A DNA stretch of 64,000 bases, taken from the NCBI RefSeq assembly GCF_001307035.1, contig NZ_LKIU01000005.1, positions 389,664 to 453,663 of the forward strand, written 5' to 3'. This document shows, piece after piece, positions 17,275 through 25,556 of the stretch (position 1 is the stretch's first letter; every line of letters begins with the position of its first letter). Made by a program: the position numbers and the translations under genes. The notes beneath the pieces are model-generated. The model saw only the letters and a list, made by a program, of their open reading frames with translations. It ran no database searches and had not been told where the DNA came from. The stretch is from Arthrobacter sp. Edens01 (GTDB lineage Bacteria > Actinomycetota > Actinomycetes > Actinomycetales > Micrococcaceae).

Positions 17275-18066
17275 ATGAACAGCTCCGCAAGCACCAGGAC
17301 CCAGCGGGCTAATGGAAGCTCCTCCCTCGTGGGCCTCTCCAAGGTGATGGCGAGGCTGCTGCCCCGCCAGGTCAGCGACGAACTGTCCCTGGCCCTGGCG
17401 GAGATGAAGCAGAAGGGCATCAAGGCAGGCGTCGCAGCGGCGTTCCTCGTCGTCGCGCTTCTTTTCCTTGCCGCACTGGGTGTTGCACTCATCGCCGCGG
17501 CCATCCTGGGCCTTGCCACAGTGATGCCCGCGTGGCTCGCTGCCCTGCTGGTCGCCGCTCTCTTCCTGGTGATCGCTGCAGTTGCTGCCCTTGTTGGCGT
17601 AAACCGCTTCAAGAAGACCATGCCGCTGCTCCCCGAAGACGCGCTCCGGGGAATCCGCTATGACCTCGGCGTCCTCAAGGAAGGCCGGAGCTTCGATCCG
17701 TCCACCCTTGATGCGCCCAGGAAGCCGAAGGAAAAGCCGGAAGAAGGCAAGCAGGAGAAGGCTGAGGATGCCGTGCAGAAGCCGACGCCCGAGGAGCTTC
17801 GCATCCGGCTGCGCCAGCGCCGCGAACACATGGCCGCGGTCCGGGACGGACTCGGCGAGAAGGCAGACGTCAAGAAGCAGATGCAGGACCTCAAGGCCCG
17901 CCGTGCGGCGGACCGGAAGAACGGGAGCTCTGCGGCAGGAGCCCAGGGCGAAGGCCTGGCCGATGAGGTCGGTGCCATGTTCCGTGAACGCAAGCAGCCT
18001 TTGGCGGTCCTGGGGGCCTCCCTGCTGGCCATGGGGATCCTGCTGCGCAGGCTGGCGCGAAAATAG
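17275..18066 (+). CDS. Phage-holin-like (Holin-X type) protein with DUF3618-like C-terminus
   Basis: 263 residues. About residues 20-110 match the actinobacterial phage-holin-superfamily membrane domain: an amphipathic stretch (RQVSDELSLALAEMKQKG) and two long hydrophobic helices. A charged Lys/Glu linker follows. The last 90 residues resemble DUF3618: TPEELRIRLRQRREHMAAV, EKADVKKQMQDL and a final membrane helix ending LLRRLARK. Despite the family name this is a cellular envelope protein, not a lysis gene. ATG 17275 is preferred to ATG 17233 because GGAGG lies eight bases before it. A CDP-alcohol phosphatidyltransferase follows 33 bp downstream, which fits a membrane role. Confidence 0.7.
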   Translation: MNSSASTRTQRANGSSSLVGLSKVMARLLPRQVSDELSLALAEMKQKGIKAGVAAAFLVVALLFLAALGVALIAAAILGLATVMPAWLAALLVAALFLVIAAVAALVGVNRFKKTMPLLPEDALRGIRYDLGVLKEGRSFDPSTLDAPRKPKEKPEEGKQEKAEDAVQKPTPEELRIRLRQRREHMAAVRDGLGEKADVKKQMQDLKARRAADRKNGSSAAGAQGEGLADEVGAMFRERKQPLAVLGASLLAMGILLRRLARK

Positions 18067-18099
18067 CGATTTGTTGAGGAAGGCAGAAGGAGAATACCT

Positions 18100-18732
18100 G
18101 TGATCAGGCTCATCGGCGCCGGGACACGACCGGGCCGGGGAGAGCGGGTTCTTGATACTTTCTGGACGATCCCCAACCTGATCACCATCCTGAGGTTCTT
18201 TGGCGTACCGCTATTCGTCTGGCTGATCGTCCAGGACAACTACGGCGCAGCGTTCATCACGCTGGTGATCGTGGGTTCCACCGACTGGGTTGACGGTTAC
18301 CTGGCGCGCCGGCTGGACCAGGTATCGGCAGCCGGGAAATGGCTGGACCCCGTGGCTGACCGGCTGGCGCTGATCATCGTTGCCACGGTGTTCGTAGTGG
18401 ACCGGATCGCTCCGGGCTGGTTCATCCTTGCAATCGTCATCCCGGACATCATCCTGATTATTAATTCCCTGGTCCTGTTCTGCGGCAGCCCCAACCTGCC
18501 GGTCAGCAACATAGGCAAGATCCGGACGGCACTGCTGCTGGTCGGAGCCCCGATGCTGCTGCTCCAGAAGGTCCCCGGCTTTGACTATGACTGGCTGGCA
18601 GTGGCCGGCAATACTGTCCTGATACTTGGCTGCATTGGCCATCTGGCAGCGTTCGTTGGTTATATGCAGGCGTCCTGGCGGAAGTACAGGAACCGGCAGG
18701 TACCGGCAGCCAAGGACGCATATGGTGCGTAA
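18100..18732 (+). CDS. CDP-alcohol phosphatidyltransferase family protein
   Basis: A 210-residue integral membrane enzyme that transfers a phosphatidyl group from CDP-diacylglycerol to an alcohol. The signature D-x2-DG-x2-AR-x8-G-x3-D-x3-D is complete: DWVDGYLARR ... GKWLDPVAD. Length and the start FWTIPNLITILRFFGVPLF fit phosphatidylglycerophosphate or cardiolipin synthases of Actinobacteria; I cannot separate these by eye. GTG 18100 follows GAAGGAG. It lies 33 bp after the holin-like gene and 24 bp before a transporter gene, so these likely form one unit. Confidence 0.85.
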   Translation: MIRLIGAGTRPGRGERVLDTFWTIPNLITILRFFGVPLFVWLIVQDNYGAAFITLVIVGSTDWVDGYLARRLDQVSAAGKWLDPVADRLALIIVATVFVVDRIAPGWFILAIVIPDIILIINSLVLFCGSPNLPVSNIGKIRTALLLVGAPMLLLQKVPGFDYDWLAVAGNTVLILGCIGHLAAFVGYMQASWRKYRNRQVPAAKDAYGA

Positions 18733-18756
18733 ACCAGAATTCCGGAAGTCACCGGC

Positions 18757-19689
18757 GTGACCGGCATAGCGATTGCCTGCGCGCTGGCCAGTGCCGTGTT
18801 CCTCGCGTTCGGGGCGCAGCGGCAGGGGAGTGCCGTCAGCGCGGACACCGGCGGCCTGAGCCTCAACAGTGCTGGGCTCGGCCGGCTGCTGCGCAACCCG
18901 CGGTGGCTCTTCGGCCTCCTTCTGCTGGGCGTGGGGACTGGCCTGAACGTCGCGGCGCTGGCGATGGCACCGCTGACGGTGGTTCAGCCCATCGGATCCC
19001 TGGCACTGGTTATCACCACGATCGTGAACTCCCGGGATCAGGGCCTAAGGCTGAACCGCGTGACAGTGGTTTCAATCGTGGCCTGCGTTTTGGGCAGCAT
19101 GCTCTTTGTGCTCCTGGCAGTGGGTGCCACCCGGTCCGAACCGGTGGTGGAAGCGCGGCAGGAAATCGTCATCGTCCTGATCCTCGCCGTCGTGGTGGCC
19201 TTCTTCGGCATGCTCAACCTGGTCTTCGGCAAGCGGCTCGGAGCAATCGCCCACATTCTCGGGGCAGGCATCCTCTTCGGTTTCGTTGCCGTCCTGACCA
19301 AGACCATTGCCGCGGACCTCTTGGACCCCAACGGCAGGTTTCTCCTGAACGTGCCCTGGTACACGATCGTCGGTATTGCCGTGGCCGGCGGGCTGGGCGC
19401 CTGGTTCGTGCAGAGTGCCTATTCGAGCGGGCCCCCGGACCTTGTCATAGCGGGACTGACGGTGATCGATCCGATGGTGGGGATCGCCATTGGGATTGGT
19501 GTGCTGAACGAACTTCGCCCCGATGTCCCCGCCGTGCTCGGCGTCGCGATGGGTGTCTGCGCGGTCATTGCTATTGTTGGGGTGGTCGCTTTGTCCCGCT
19601 ATCACCCGGACGTCATTAAGCGCCGGGCAATGAACAAGCGAAGGCAGAAGCCCGTGTCCACCCGGGCCACGCCTACGAACAAGCCCTGA
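18757..19689 (+). CDS. DMT-type (EamA/NIPA-like) membrane transporter
   Basis: 310 residues with nine or ten hydrophobic helices. The arrangement (short N-terminal helix, a GLGRLLRNPRWLFGLLLLG loop-helix, PLTVVQPIGSLALVITT) is that of DMT-superfamily proteins common in Actinobacteria. The substrate is unknown. The C-terminal 30 residues are basic and cytoplasmic. GTG 18757 has only a weak GGAAG upstream. It sits between the phosphatidyltransferase and a GT4 glycosyltransferase, a grouping that hints at lipid or envelope metabolism. Confidence 0.7.
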   Translation: MTGIAIACALASAVFLAFGAQRQGSAVSADTGGLSLNSAGLGRLLRNPRWLFGLLLLGVGTGLNVAALAMAPLTVVQPIGSLALVITTIVNSRDQGLRLNRVTVVSIVACVLGSMLFVLLAVGATRSEPVVEARQEIVIVLILAVVVAFFGMLNLVFGKRLGAIAHILGAGILFGFVAVLTKTIAADLLDPNGRFLLNVPWYTIVGIAVAGGLGAWFVQSAYSSGPPDLVIAGLTVIDPMVGIAIGIGVLNELRPDVPAVLGVAMGVCAVIAIVGVVALSRYHPDVIKRRAMNKRRQKPVSTRATPTNKP

Positions 19690-19734
19690 CACCGCCTGAC
19701 CCGACCGCTGCAACTTCAATAGAGGACTTCATTC

Positions 19735-20916
19735 GTGACCGAGGAACCGGCAGATAAACCGCTGACCATCCTGATCGCCTGCGACACTTACCCGCCCCAC
19801 CTCAACGGTGCTGCCCAGTTCGGATTCCGGCTGGCCCAGGGCATGCACGGACGCGGCCACAACGTGCACGTCCTTGCGCCGAGCCCCGAAAGCGGACCGA
19901 GCCATTCCGAGACAGACGGCCTCTGGACCGTCCACCGGCTCCGTTCGCACGGAGTGCCCACCCACGAGTACTGGAGGATCTGCCTTCCGTGGGAAATCAA
20001 GAAGCATATTTCAATGCTTCTGGACCGGGTCCAGCCCGACGTCGTACACATCCAGTGCCACTACATGGTGGGGGAGTACACCCTTTACGAAGCCCGCAAA
20101 CGCGGCATCCGGGTGGTTGCAACCAACCACTTCATGCCGGAAAATCTTGATCCTTTCCTGCCGTTCCCGAAGTGGTTCAAGCGGATCGTGGCCCGGAACT
20201 CCTGGCGGGACATGGGCAAGGTCATGGGCCAGGCGGCAGTCGTTACCACGCCCACGCCCCTGGCAGCCAAGGCGATGGTCGAGTACGCCCGCCTGCCGGA
20301 CGTCATGCCGCTGTCCAACGGAATCGACGCTTCAACCTACGAGCCGCGGCCGGGCGAGTCGATCGACCGTCCGGACCACCCCACGGTGCTCTTCGTGGGC
20401 CGTCTGGCGGAGGAAAAGCACGTTGACGTGCTGATCGACGCCGTCGCCAAGACCCCGCCGGAGCTGAACGTCCACGCCGAGATTGTTGGCGGCGGCGAGG
20501 TGAAGTCGGCACTGATCGCACAGGCCAAGCGACTCGGCATCGAGGACCGCGTTGCCTTCCGCGGACTGGTCAGCGACGAGGAGCTGCGGCAGGCCTACCT
20601 TCGGGCAGACATTTTCTGCATGCCCGGAACTGCCGAACTGCAGTCACTGGTGACCCTCGAGGCGATGTCCGCCTCCACGCCTGTGCTCCTTGCGGATGCC
20701 ATGGCGCTTCCGCACCTGGTGGAGCAGGGCGAAAACGGCTACCTCTTTGAACCAGGCAACAGCACCGAGGTGTCCAAGCGGATCACCGAAATCCTGGAGC
20801 TTTCAGAAGACGAGCGGGCGAAGATGGGCCGGCACAGCCGTGCCATGGTCGATTCCCACAGCCTCGAGAGCACCCTTGCCACCTTCGAAAAGCTCTACCG
20901 CGCCGAAGGCATCTAG
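19735..20916 (+). CDS. GT4 family glycosyltransferase (mannosyltransferase-like)
   Basis: 393 residues with a GT-B fold. The N-terminal domain has CDTYPPHLNGAAQFGFRLAQ, which resembles the acceptor-side start of PimB/MgtA-type mannosyltransferases. The C-terminal donor domain has VLFVGRLAEEKHVDVLIDA and the E-x7-E type motif (AELQSLVTLEAMSAS). The likely reaction is transfer of a hexose from a nucleotide- or GDP-sugar to a glycolipid at the membrane. The GTG start at 19735 follows GAGGACTTC. It is preceded by a phospholipid enzyme and a membrane transporter, consistent with lipoglycan synthesis, though the acceptor is unproven. Confidence 0.82.
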   Translation: MTEEPADKPLTILIACDTYPPHLNGAAQFGFRLAQGMHGRGHNVHVLAPSPESGPSHSETDGLWTVHRLRSHGVPTHEYWRICLPWEIKKHISMLLDRVQPDVVHIQCHYMVGEYTLYEARKRGIRVVATNHFMPENLDPFLPFPKWFKRIVARNSWRDMGKVMGQAAVVTTPTPLAAKAMVEYARLPDVMPLSNGIDASTYEPRPGESIDRPDHPTVLFVGRLAEEKHVDVLIDAVAKTPPELNVHAEIVGGGEVKSALIAQAKRLGIEDRVAFRGLVSDEELRQAYLRADIFCMPGTAELQSLVTLEAMSASTPVLLADAMALPHLVEQGENGYLFEPGNSTEVSKRITEILELSEDERAKMGRHSRAMVDSHSLESTLATFEKLYRAEGI

Positions 20917-21015
20917 CGGAGCGGCGAGTGCAACCCCGGACGGCGAACGATTCGGCGCCTGGGGCTGCTGCCGATTAGGATGGCACTACTGCCCGTCAGG
21001 AACGGTGCAGTACAC

Positions 21016-21089
21016 GGGGCTGTAGCTCAGCCGGTCAGAGCAGCGGACTCATAATCCGTGGGTCGTGGGTTCAAGCCCCACCAGCCCTA
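21016..21089 (+). tRNA. tRNA with CAT anticodon (Met elongator or Ile2)
   Basis: A 74-nt cloverleaf. Acceptor GGGGCTG / CAGCCCT (first pair G:T), D-arm GCTC/GAGC, anticodon arm GCGGA-CTCATAA-TCCGT, T-arm GTGGG-TTCAAGC-CCCAC, discriminator A, no encoded CCA. It is not an initiator (no mismatch at the first acceptor pair of the initiator kind, no GGG/CCC anticodon stem). CAT can be elongator Met or, if the C is lysidinylated, Ile reading AUA; I cannot decide. Confidence 0.92.
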
Positions 21090-21143
21090 CCCGTGAAGGC
21101 AGCCGCCGTTTCTTCCCAGGCAGAACGGCTGCACTGCACCCAA

Positions 21144-21177
21144 ACACCCCGGTCCTCGGACCGGGGTGTTTTTCTTT
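21144..21177 (+). terminator. Intrinsic terminator after tRNA(CAT)
   Basis: A 12-bp stem (ACACCCCGGTCC / GGACCGGGGTGT) with a two-base gap, followed by TTTTTCTTT, the best T-tract in the window. Confidence 0.9.
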
Positions 21178-21212
21178 GCCAAGGTCTGCCCGGCCCAGGG
21201 GATTGTGCCCGA

Positions 21213-21230
21213 TGTTACTGGCGGGTAACA
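21213..21230. promoter_or_regulatory. Palindromic operator candidate before acyl-CoA dehydrogenase
   Basis: TGTTAC-N6-GTAACA, a perfect 6-bp-arm palindrome 56 bp before the start codon. It overlaps a possible -10 (TAACAT). Motifs of this shape are typical of TetR-family regulators of fatty acid and acyl-CoA genes; no such regulator is adjacent. Confidence 0.5.
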
Positions 21231-21285
21231 TAGGGGTCAGCCGGCTTCCCGGCCCGGATCACACTGGATCAGCGAAGGACATTCC

Positions 21286-22470
21286 ATGGCAACTATCGAC
21301 GTCGATAACCTCCCCTACGCGGACGGCGACTTCTACGCATTCGAGGACCTGCTCAGCGACAAGGAGCGCGACCGCCTTCACGAGGTCCGGTCCTGGCTGA
21401 CAACAGAGGTGAAGCCCTACGCCAACGACTGGTGGAATGCCGGCACCTTCCCGATGCACATGATTCCCAAGCTGGCGGAACTCGACGTTGTGTCACCGGT
21501 CTACCGCCAGGGTTACTCCAACCTCTTTGCGGGACTGTGCCACGCTGAGTTCACCCGCGCGGACACCTCCTTCGCAACCTTCATGGGTGTGCATGACGGA
21601 CTCTTCACCGGCTCCATCGAAGCGCTGGCATCCGAGGAGCAGAAAGAAGCCTGGCTTCCGGACATCTATGCGCTCAAGAAGATCGGCGCATTTGGACTCA
21701 CCGAGCCGCTGGGCGGTTCCGACGTCGCAGGCGGAACGCGCACCACCGCGCGCCGCGAAGGTTCGAACTGGATCCTGAACGGCGCCAAGCGCTGGATCGG
21801 CAACGCCACCTTCTCGGACTGGGTTGTCATCTACGCCCGCGACGAAGCGGACAACCAGGTCAAGGGTTTCCTGGTGGACACGAAGACCGAGGGGTACACC
21901 GCCACCAAGATCGAAAACAAAATCGCCCTGCGCACCGTCCAGAACGCCGACATCGTGCTGGATAACGTGGTTGTCAGCGACGATTTCCACCTCAAGGGCG
22001 CCAATAGCTTCCGCGACACGAACAAGGTCCTCAAAGTCACCCGCCTGGCTGTCGCCTGGCAGGCCGTGGGCCAGCAGATGGCTGCCTTCGACGTTGCCCG
22101 CCGCTACGCGGTTGAGCGTGAGCAGTTCGGCAAGCCGCTTGCCTCCTTCCAGCTGGTCCAGGAACAGCTTGTGCAGATCCTGGGCAACACCGTCAGCTCC
22201 ATGGGCATGATGGTGCGGCTGGCCCAGCTTGAAGACGAGGGCCGGGCCAAGGATGAGCAGTCAGCTCTGGCGAAGGCTTTCACTACAGCACGGATGCGTG
22301 AGTCCGTGGCGCTGGGCCGCAGCATCCTGGGCGGCAACGGAATTGTCACCGACTATGGAATGGCCAAGATCTTCGCAGACGCCGAAGCCATCTACTCCTA
22401 TGAAGGAACCTACGAGATCAATACGCTTGTGACTGGCCGCGCCATTACCGGCGTCGCCGCCTTCGTATAG
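21286..22470 (+). CDS. Acyl-CoA dehydrogenase (glutaryl-CoA dehydrogenase / ACX4-like)
   Basis: A 394-residue FAD enzyme that desaturates acyl-CoA at alpha-beta. FAD and substrate motifs: GAFGLTEPLGGSDVAGG and NGAKRWIGNATFSDW. The C-terminal YEGTYEINTLVTGRAITG carries the catalytic Glu. The YEGTxxI...GRAITG ending and overall length resemble glutaryl-CoA dehydrogenases and their plant ACX4-like relatives. I cannot confirm the decarboxylating variety. GAAGG precedes ATG 21286. It is monocistronic behind a palindromic operator candidate. The last 210 bases overlap the 3' end of the opposite M23 gene. Confidence 0.88.
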   Translation: MATIDVDNLPYADGDFYAFEDLLSDKERDRLHEVRSWLTTEVKPYANDWWNAGTFPMHMIPKLAELDVVSPVYRQGYSNLFAGLCHAEFTRADTSFATFMGVHDGLFTGSIEALASEEQKEAWLPDIYALKKIGAFGLTEPLGGSDVAGGTRTTARREGSNWILNGAKRWIGNATFSDWVVIYARDEADNQVKGFLVDTKTEGYTATKIENKIALRTVQNADIVLDNVVVSDDFHLKGANSFRDTNKVLKVTRLAVAWQAVGQQMAAFDVARRYAVEREQFGKPLASFQLVQEQLVQILGNTVSSMGMMVRLAQLEDEGRAKDEQSALAKAFTTARMRESVALGRSILGGNGIVTDYGMAKIFADAEAIYSYEGTYEINTLVTGRAITGVAAFV

Positions 22471-23085
22471 CAGGCGCGGGCTTGAAGGACCGGCGCCGAG
22501 CGGCAGCAGTACGCTCGGCCGCCGGTCCATCACGAAGCGCAGTGGATCAACGTACTCCCCGTCCAGCCGCACTCCCCAATGCAGGCAGCTGCCGGGGCAG
22601 TGCGGTTTGTTGTTTTCCGGGCCGCCGGCCTGCCGCGTTTCCAGCTCGCCGATGACCTGCCCGGGCTCCACCCGGTCCCCAACAGCAGCGGAACCCGAAA
22701 CCGGTTCGAAGCTGCTCAGCAGGCCCCCGCCGTGATCGACCGTGAGGACTCCCCGGTCCACCACCCGGCCGCTAAACCGGACCGTCCCTGCGGCCGGGGA
22801 CAGGACCGCATTTCCGGGGCCGGCTGCGAGATCCACTCCGCGGTGCCCGGCCAGCCAGCGCTGGGCAGGCTTATCGAACCGGCGGACAACCTGCGGTTCG
22901 GGGTCCAGCGGCCACTGCCAGGACAGGGCAGATGCGGCGCTTGCGGAAGTCTTGCCCGTGCCCGGCGGCCACAATGCTGCGCAGGCGGCAAAGACTGCGG
23001 CGGCCAGTACCAGAACACAGGCAGCCAGCCGGGCCGCCGGCCCGCCGGAACCAGGCAGCGGACGGGAAACCGGAGAAACACTCAT
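22261..23085 (-). CDS. M23-type metallopeptidase-like secreted protein
   Basis: 274 residues. The N-terminus has a signal-anchor (AARLAACVLVLAAAVFAACAALW) and then an M23/LytM domain. HRGVDLAAG gives the first His and Asp zinc ligands. The late motif reads CLHWGVR, where peptidases usually have HLHW, so the first His of HxH is Cys. Similar variants occur in actinobacterial homologues beside rpsB, and catalytic activity is uncertain. The start ATG 23085 is chosen because it puts the hydrophobic segment near the N-terminus; the frame is open to 23286. The last 70 codons run antisense through the acyl-CoA dehydrogenase gene and look unstructured. Confidence 0.7.
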   Translation of the reverse strand: MSVSPVSRPLPGSGGPAARLAACVLVLAAAVFAACAALWPPGTGKTSASAASALSWQWPLDPEPQVVRRFDKPAQRWLAGHRGVDLAAGPGNAVLSPAAGTVRFSGRVVDRGVLTVDHGGGLLSSFEPVSGSAAVGDRVEPGQVIGELETRQAGGPENNKPHCPGSCLHWGVRLDGEYVDPLRFVMDRRPSVLLPLGAGPSSPRLLYEGGDAGNGAASHKRIDLVGSFIGVDGFGVCEDLGHSIVGDNSVAAQDAAAQRHGLTHPCCSESLRQS

Positions 23086-23564
23086 GCCGGCAGTCCACCC
23101 GCCGGGACGCGGCTGGAGGGGCGGGGGACCGCCCGAAGTGGACACACGTTCCCGGGGCGCGGAGGTATCGGCTGCTGTGGAGGAGGAGCGGCCGGAAGGG
23201 CTCCGCCGCTGTAGTACACTTGACGAAGCAGTTTGCTGCGCGCTGATCCTCCCTGCCCAACCGGGAAAGTTCCCTCCTGCCGCCACTGGCGCCGGAGAAC
23301 CGCCCGGAAAGTCAGGATGGGAGCAGGAAGACGCGCCTCAGGCTGACTACGCGTGCTCCAATTATCCGCGTTTTCCGCAAGGGAAAAGCGGGTGTGTTCC
23401 TGCGGTCCGGTCAACACCGGAAAGGTACACACGCCAACTGCCTGTTCCGGGCAGGAGGCTGATGGGCACCAGGAGCAGCACCCGCCGGGTGCTTCTATTA
23501 ACCGTCAATAGGCAGCTTTCTTCGCGTGCGCCAAGCGCCGCATGCTGCCGGAAGGAGTGACGAC
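23086..23564. promoter_or_regulatory. Divergent control region of M23 gene and rpsB
   Basis: 479 bp without a gene I can support. It must hold the rpsB promoter and leader. A weak palindrome CTATT-N7-AATAG lies at 23495-23511, about 55 bp before the rpsB start. TTGACG at about 23220 is a possible -35 but has no good partner. I recognise no known ribosomal leader motif. Confidence 0.45.
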
Positions 23565-24422
23565 ATGCCCGTCGTTACCATGCGCCAGCTGCTCGACAGC
23601 GGCGTTCACTTTGGTCACCAGACCCGTCGTTGGAACCCGAAGATGAAGCGCTTCATCTTCACCGAGCGCAACGGCATCTACATCATCGACCTCCAGCAGT
23701 CGCTGTCCTACATCGACCGTGCATACGAGTTCGTCAAGGCCACCGTCGCCCACGGCGGCACCGTGCTCTTCGTCGGCACCAAGAAGCAGGCGCAGGAAGC
23801 CATCGCAGAGCAGGCCACCCGTGTTGGCCAGCCCTACGTCAACCAGCGCTGGCTCGGCGGCATGCTGACCAACTTCCAGACTGTTGCCAAGCGCATCCAG
23901 CGCATGAAGGAACTCGAAGAAATCAACTTCGACGATGTTGCTTCCTCCGGTCACACCAAGAAGGAGCTCCTGCTCCTCAAGCGTGAACTGACCAAGCTGG
24001 AATCCAACCTGGGCGGTATCCGCAACCTGACCAAGGCTCCGTCCGTGGTCTGGATCGTGGACACCCAGAAGGAACACCTCGCAGTTGACGAGGCCAAGAA
24101 GCTGAACATCCCCGTTGTTGCCATCCTGGACAGCAACTGCGATCCGGACGATGTCGACTTCCCGATCCCGGGCAACGACGACGCCATCCGCTCCGTCAAC
24201 CTGCTGACCCGCGTTATCGCCGACGCCGTTGCCGAGGGCCTCATCGCCCGCCACAACAAGTCCGGCAACACCGAAGCCCCGGCTGAGCCGCTGGCTGAGT
24301 GGGAGCGCGAACTGCTCGAAGGCGCAGCTGCTCCGGCCGCTGAAGCCGCTGCTGAGGCTCCGGCCGCTGAGGCTGCTCCGGAGGCTCCCGCCGCCGAAGC
24401 TCCCGCTGAAGAAGCAAAGTAA
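23565..24422 (+). CDS. rpsB: 30S ribosomal protein S2
   Basis: A 285-residue small-subunit protein that binds at the head-body junction of the 30S and is needed to recruit S1. It starts [19 protein letters not shown] and contains [12 protein letters not shown] and [15 protein letters not shown], all standard. The last 40 residues are an Ala/Glu/Pro repeat tail (EAPAAEA units), longer than in E. coli and typical of actinobacterial S2. ATG 23565 has GAAGGAG in front. tsf follows after two hairpins. Confidence 0.98.
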   Translation: MPVVTMRQLLDSGVHFGHQTRRWNPKMKRFIFTERNGIYIIDLQQSLSYIDRAYEFVKATVAHGGTVLFVGTKKQAQEAIAEQATRVGQPYVNQRWLGGMLTNFQTVAKRIQRMKELEEINFDDVASSGHTKKELLLLKRELTKLESNLGGIRNLTKAPSVVWIVDTQKEHLAVDEAKKLNIPVVAILDSNCDPDDVDFPIPGNDDAIRSVNLLTRVIADAVAEGLIARHNKSGNTEAPAEPLAEWERELLEGAAAPAAEAAAEAPAAEAAPEAPAAEAPAEEAK

Positions 24423-24438
24423 TTCGATTTTCACTGTG

Positions 24439-24466
24439 ATGGCAGCTGCTTTCCAGCAGCTGCCAT
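24439..24466 (+). terminator. Hairpin 1 between rpsB and tsf
   Basis: A 12-bp perfect stem ATGGCAGCTGCT / AGCAGCTGCCAT with loop TTCC. It is followed by TGCGGG and not by a T-tract, so it may attenuate or protect the rpsB 3' end rather than fully terminate. Confidence 0.65.
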
Positions 24467-24480
24467 TGCGGGACCTTCGC

Positions 24481-24516
24481 CTATGCGGCGGGCCGGAACC
24501 CCGGCCCGCCGCATAG
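24481..24516 (+). terminator. Hairpin 2 between rpsB and tsf
   Basis: A 16-bp perfect GC-rich stem (CTATGCGGCGGGCCGG and its complement) with loop AACC, 45 bp before the tsf start codon. No T-tract follows. It sits upstream of the tsf ribosome site and could set the rpsB/tsf expression ratio. Confidence 0.65.
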
Positions 24517-24561
24517 CCGGAACTGCACCAATACTTTTATTACGGGAGGACTGGAGTCCAA

Positions 24562-25401
24562 ATGGCGAACTACACCGCTGCTGATATCAAGGCTCTGCGC
24601 GAGCGCACCGGCGCCGGCATGATGGATGTGAAGAAGGCTCTCGACGAGGCTAACGGCGATGCCGACAAGGCCATGGAGCTCATCCGCATCAAGGGCCTGA
24701 AGGGTGCTACCAAGCGCGAAGGCCGTTCCACCGCTGAAGGCCTGGTTGCTGCCAAGGTCATCGACGGAACCGTTGGCGTGATGGTCGAACTGAACTGCGA
24801 GACTGACTTCGTTGCCAAGTCCGCCAAGTTCATCGAACTCGCCGACCGCGTTCTGGCTGCAGCCATCGAGTCCGCTGCCGCTGACGCCGAGACCCTCCTG
24901 GCCTACGAAGTGGACGGCAAGCCGCTGTCCGAGGTTGTTGTCGAAGAAGGCGCAATCCTGGGCGAGAAGGTTGTTGTCCGCCGCGTTGCACGCGTCGAGG
25001 GCAAGACCGTTGACGCTTACCTGCACAAGACCTCCAAGGATCTGCCTGCACAGGTTGGCGTGCTCTTCGCCGTTGACGGCGAAGGCGACGCAGCTTTCAC
25101 CGCAGCCCACGACATCGCAGTCCACACTGCGGCATATGCTCCGACCTACCTGACCCGGGACGAAGTTCCCTCGGACATCGTCGAGAACGAGCGCCGCATT
25201 GCTGACGAGACCGCACGCGCCGAGGGCAAGCCCGAAGCTGCACTGCCGAAGATCGTCGAAGGCCGCCTGACCGGCTTCTTCAAGGAGATCGTGCTGCTGG
25301 ACCAGCCGTTCGCCAAGGACGCCAAGAAGACCGTAGGCGCTGTTCTGGAAGAAGCCGGCGTCAAGCCGACCGCCTTCGCCCGGTTCCGCGTCGGAGCCTA
25401 A
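24562..25401 (+). CDS. tsf: Elongation factor Ts
   Basis: A 279-residue guanine nucleotide exchange factor for EF-Tu. The N-terminal UBA-like region carries the signature [16 protein letters not shown], and [15 protein letters not shown] starts the first core subdomain. The protein ends [10 protein letters not shown], as in other Actinobacteria. GGGAGGA precedes ATG 24562. Two hairpins separate it from rpsB and a strong terminator follows, so tsf may be transcribed both with rpsB and alone. Confidence 0.98.
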   Translation: MANYTAADIKALRERTGAGMMDVKKALDEANGDADKAMELIRIKGLKGATKREGRSTAEGLVAAKVIDGTVGVMVELNCETDFVAKSAKFIELADRVLAAAIESAAADAETLLAYEVDGKPLSEVVVEEGAILGEKVVVRRVARVEGKTVDAYLHKTSKDLPAQVGVLFAVDGEGDAAFTAAHDIAVHTAAYAPTYLTRDEVPSDIVENERRIADETARAEGKPEAALPKIVEGRLTGFFKEIVLLDQPFAKDAKKTVGAVLEEAGVKPTAFARFRVGA

Positions 25402-25451
25402 GGCACCGAAAATACGCGAACGCACAGCGGACGCGAAATGATGGCATAGAG

Positions 25452-25483
25452 GGGGTGGCCACCGAAAGGTGGCCACCCCTTTT
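25452..25483 (+). terminator. Terminator after tsf
   Basis: A 12-bp perfect stem GGGGTGGCCACC / GGTGGCCACCCC with loop GAAA, followed by TTTT. It separates rpsB-tsf from pyrH. Confidence 0.9.
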
Positions 25484-25556
25484 GCCTGTCCAAATCCCCT
25501 TATTACTCTTGAAACAGCTGACAAGTTCACGCACCAGCATTGCCCCGGGAGGCATC

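Noticed and set aside
17275-18066. Prophage remnant because of the holin-like gene
   Set aside because: No other phage gene, integrase or attachment repeat is near; this holin family is a common cellular protein in Actinobacteria.
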